Shown here in pieces: positions 42,414 to 43,925 of a stretch of 43,925 bases of DNA; the stretch's first letter is position 1; every line of letters starts with the position of its first letter. The stretch is from Comamonadaceae bacterium (GTDB lineage Bacteria; Pseudomonadota; Gammaproteobacteria; Burkholderiales; Burkholderiaceae_C): NCBI GenBank assembly GCA_947475685.1, contig CANJNC010000026.1:1-43925 (forward strand), read 5' to 3'. Below the pieces are notes generated by a model. The model ran no database searches, had not been told where the DNA came from, and saw only the letters and a program-made list of their open reading frames with translations. The position numbers and the translations under genes are program-made.

Positions 42414-42665
42414 ATGAATGAATCACTTCAAATCACATTAAATTTCAAATCTTATCCAATGCTGGATTTGGTTGTTAAATATGGGAAAAAATTTATAAAT
42501 GTATTGTGCTTAATACTTCTTCTTTTAGGGATTTTTTCAGGGATACAATTTGAAAATATATTAATAGCAAGTCTTCTAATTATAATAAGTATAGCAGTAT
42601 TTATCGTAGGGCAAGTTTTAACAGAATTGGTAATATTGGTAACAGATATGTTGCTACCAAAATAA
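42414..42665 (+). CDS. Small two-segment membrane protein, unrecognised
   Basis: 83 residues that I do not recognise. Two hydrophobic stretches, about 29-44 (INVLCLILLLLGIFSG) and 49-75 (rich in Ile, Leu and Val), are joined by a short polar turn, and the N-terminus is amphipathic with Lys residues. AAAGGAT at 42401-42407 is a good ribosome site at a correct distance, which argues for a real gene. It sits 22 bases after the racemase-family gene and 40 before the hydrolase gene. TctB subunits are about 150 residues with four segments, so it is not an ordinary one. It could be an accessory membrane subunit (speculative). Confidence 0.65.
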   Translation: MNESLQITLNFKSYPMLDLVVKYGKKFINVLCLILLLLGIFSGIQFENILIASLLIIISIAVFIVGQVLTELVILVTDMLLPK

Positions 42666-42705
42666 ATTATATAAGTGAATTTAATTAAACTTTTTATAGA
42701 AATTT

Positions 42706-43518
42706 ATGAGTTATCTTACACTTCCCACATATTTGGATCAACCAGAAATCATTTTGTTTTATCAAACTTGGGGTTCGAAGGATTCATCTAATAAAATAGT
42801 TATCGTACACGAGCTTGGTGGATCGAGTGAATCATTCGTAAATTTTGCTAAACACTTATCAATTGATCACTTTGTTATTGCATTTGATCAGCGTTGCGCC
42901 GGTCGATCAGAAAAGCCAATAAGATCATTTAGTCTTTTTGATTTGTCTAATGACTTATTGCGACTACTTGACGCTTTAGGTATCCAAGAGCCTATTAATG
43001 TTATGGGGCTTGCAATGGGTGCGGTTGTCAGTGTGCATTTTGCCATTAGTTATCCGCAAAGAATAAAAAAGTTAATTCTTTGTGATGGTACTTCTACGGT
43101 AGATAAGATCTCTAGTGATTATTTACTGAAAAGGGCGCAAAAAGTATCTAAAGAAGGAATTAGAAATGCCATGCAATCTACACTTATCAACTCATTCAAA
43201 GGTTTAATTGATGCAGATTTTTCTAATGTTTTCATGGATTATGCAGATCTTTTTTATTCAAATTCGTCACAATGTTACGCAATGCATATGGAAGCTTTAG
43301 CAAATTTTAATTTATCAGATGAAGATTTTTTGAAAATGAATATTCCAACATTAGTGACCACTGGTGAAAATGATGTTATTTGGCCGCCAGATGTTGGAGA
43401 ACAACTTTCTAAAAAAATACCTAATTCAAAATTTGAAATAATTAGAAATGCAGCGCATTTTCCACCAATACAGCAAAGTGAAATTTATGCATTTAAAGTT
43501 AAAAAATTTATTAATTAA
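42706..43518 (+). CDS. Alpha/beta hydrolase fold protein with Ala at the nucleophile position
   Basis: 270 residues. The fold is clear: VIVHELGGSSESF near 32-44 (oxyanion region, with HE instead of HG), AFDQRCAGRSEKP near 59-71, a helical cap, TTGENDVIWPPD near 218-229 (Asp223) and NAAHFPPIQQ near 248-257 (His251). The nucleophile elbow that normally reads G-x-S-x-G is GLAMG (101-105), with Ala103 replacing Ser. The Asp and His remain. RutD, an aminoacrylate hydrolase, is to my recollection a precedent with Ala here. The function may be hydrolysis of an unstable compound without covalent catalysis, or lyase-type chemistry. It is the last gene before the IS element. Confidence 0.85.
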   Translation: MSYLTLPTYLDQPEIILFYQTWGSKDSSNKIVIVHELGGSSESFVNFAKHLSIDHFVIAFDQRCAGRSEKPIRSFSLFDLSNDLLRLLDALGIQEPINVMGLAMGAVVSVHFAISYPQRIKKLILCDGTSTVDKISSDYLLKRAQKVSKEGIRNAMQSTLINSFKGLIDADFSNVFMDYADLFYSNSSQCYAMHMEALANFNLSDEDFLKMNIPTLVTTGENDVIWPPDVGEQLSKKIPNSKFEIIRNAAHFPPIQQSEIYAFKVKKFIN

Positions 43519-43672
43519 ATTTTAATTTTTTAAATTTTTATTTTCACTAATGTCTGTACCAAAGGTTATAGAGTAAGTTTTTCTATTCAAGCCATGGGTT
43601 TGCTTACTACCTTTAGAAGTGCCGAGAAAAGTAGTAAGCGAACGAAGAACACGTATTGACAGACCAATTTAA

Positions 43673-43693
43673 ATGACCGCCATCGGCGGTCAT
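43673..43693. other. Perfect 9-bp hairpin next to transposase stop
   Basis: ATGACCGCC-atc-GGCGGTCAT forms a nine-base-pair stem with a three-base loop, seven bases beyond the transposase stop codon. It could end transcription from the transposase or belong to the element's end structure. The run of T after it on the minus strand is short, so a classical terminator is doubtful. Confidence 0.5.
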
Positions 43694-43699
43694 GTTGTT

Positions 43700-43925
43700 T
43701 TAAGTCCTGGGTTTCCAGTTATGCGGTAGTAGCTCGTGGATCAAGTGATTCTTGTGCGTGGGTAGGCGCTCCAAGACATCTTTGATGTAAGCATAGGGAT
43801 CCAAGCCATTCATCTTTGCCGACTGAATCAAACTCATGGCCGCAGCGGCTCTCTTTCCTGCTCTTTGTGAGCCAGCAAATAACCAATTCTTTTTACCCAA
43901 AGCTATGGGACGGATGGTGTTCTCA
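43700..43925 (-). CDS. IS66-family transposase, C-terminal part (partial)
   Basis: The visible 74 or so residues are the C-terminal end of an IS66 TnpC transposase: ENTIRPIALGKKNWLFAG, AAAAMSLIQSAKMNGLDPYA, YIKDVLERLP and LLPHNWKPRT are highly characteristic. The gene enters from beyond the right edge of the window, so the catalytic core is not seen. The first in-window Met call would be an internal TTG Leu, so this is a partial gene, not a short one. The stop is followed by the hairpin at 43673-43693. Confidence 0.9.
   Translation of the reverse strand, partial: ENTIRPIALGKKNWLFAGSQRAGKRAAAAMSLIQSAKMNGLDPYAYIKDVLERLPTHKNHLIHELLPHNWKPRT

Larger units (their letters stand above)
43634..43925 (-). 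mobile_element. End of an IS66-family insertion sequence (truncated by window edge)
   Basis: The transposase C-terminus and a candidate terminal inverted repeat starting GTAAGCGAACGAAG at 43634 mark one end of an IS66-type element. IS66 ends characteristically begin GTAAGC. The preceding eight bases GAAAAGTA (43626-43633) would be one copy of the target duplication. The other end lies outside the window. Confidence 0.6.

Noticed and set aside
42414-42665. Small membrane protein as a TctB permease subunit for the Bug proteins
   Set aside because: It has about half the length and half the membrane segments of TctB, and no TctA gene accompanies it.

Overview
The window reads as an accessory catabolic region of a betaproteobacterium, most likely Burkholderiales (Comamonadaceae-like). 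The main reason is eight periplasmic binding proteins of the Bug/TctC family, which is hugely expanded in that order. They sit with small operons of hydroxyacid, amidohydrolase, hydantoinase-type and CoA-ester enzymes. No rRNA, tRNA, CRISPR array, phage gene or core housekeeping gene was seen. The genus cannot be fixed from the sequence alone. Base composition is mosaic: roughly half GC at 1-8400 and 22.9-24.7 kb, and roughly 27-42% GC in samples from most of 24.7-43.6 kb. An IS66-type insertion sequence runs off the right edge.

Layout. (1) 0.2-4.7 kb, plus strand: an acyl-CoA-dehydrogenase-fold flavoprotein, a tartrate/D-malate dehydrogenase-like enzyme and two Bug proteins. (2) 4.75-9.85 kb, minus strand: one operon-like run of FAD oxidoreductase, class II aldolase, Bug, amidohydrolase and D-2-hydroxyacid dehydrogenase. 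It is divergent from (3) 9.96-13.2 kb: a Bug, an MFS carrier and a second amidohydrolase. (4) 13.4-22.7 kb, plus strand: a tightly packed unit of HyuA/HyuB-type hydantoinase/oxoprolinase subunits, an IclR regulator and a complete branched-chain-amino-acid-type ABC transporter. (5) 22.9-24.7 kb: an Asp/Glu-racemase/maleate-isomerase-family protein plus a Bug. (6) 24.9-25.7 kb: an SDR-fold protein lacking its catalytic triad. (7) 25.7-29.8 kb, minus strand: Bug, racemase-family protein, MmgE/PrpD protein and Bug. (8) 30.07-40.8 kb, plus strand: Bug, PRISE-type enone reductase, FAD dehydrogenase, acyl-CoA synthetase, SDR, CoA-transferase-fold A and B subunits, citryl-CoA-lyase-like protein, BKACE enzyme and SDR. 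A TetR regulator converges on the end. (9) 41.66-43.5 kb: a third racemase-family protein, a small membrane protein and an alpha/beta hydrolase without its nucleophilic Ser. (10) the end of an IS66 element.

How the genes may work together (inference). Each block pairs an uptake or sensing protein with a few enzymes acting on carboxylic acids. The richest block, 30-41 kb, looks like a complete route that reduces or oxidises a cyclic or unsaturated ketone, activates an acid as a CoA ester, oxidises a hydroxyl, and cleaves C-C bonds. The cleavage would involve the CoA-transferase-fold pair, the citrate-synthase-fold lyase and BKACE. The B subunit of the CoA-transferase-fold pair lacks the catalytic Glu of true transferases. 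This invites comparison with the ring-cleaving hydrolase IpdAB of steroid degradation. The substrate is unknown, and this block is my main candidate for an undescribed system.
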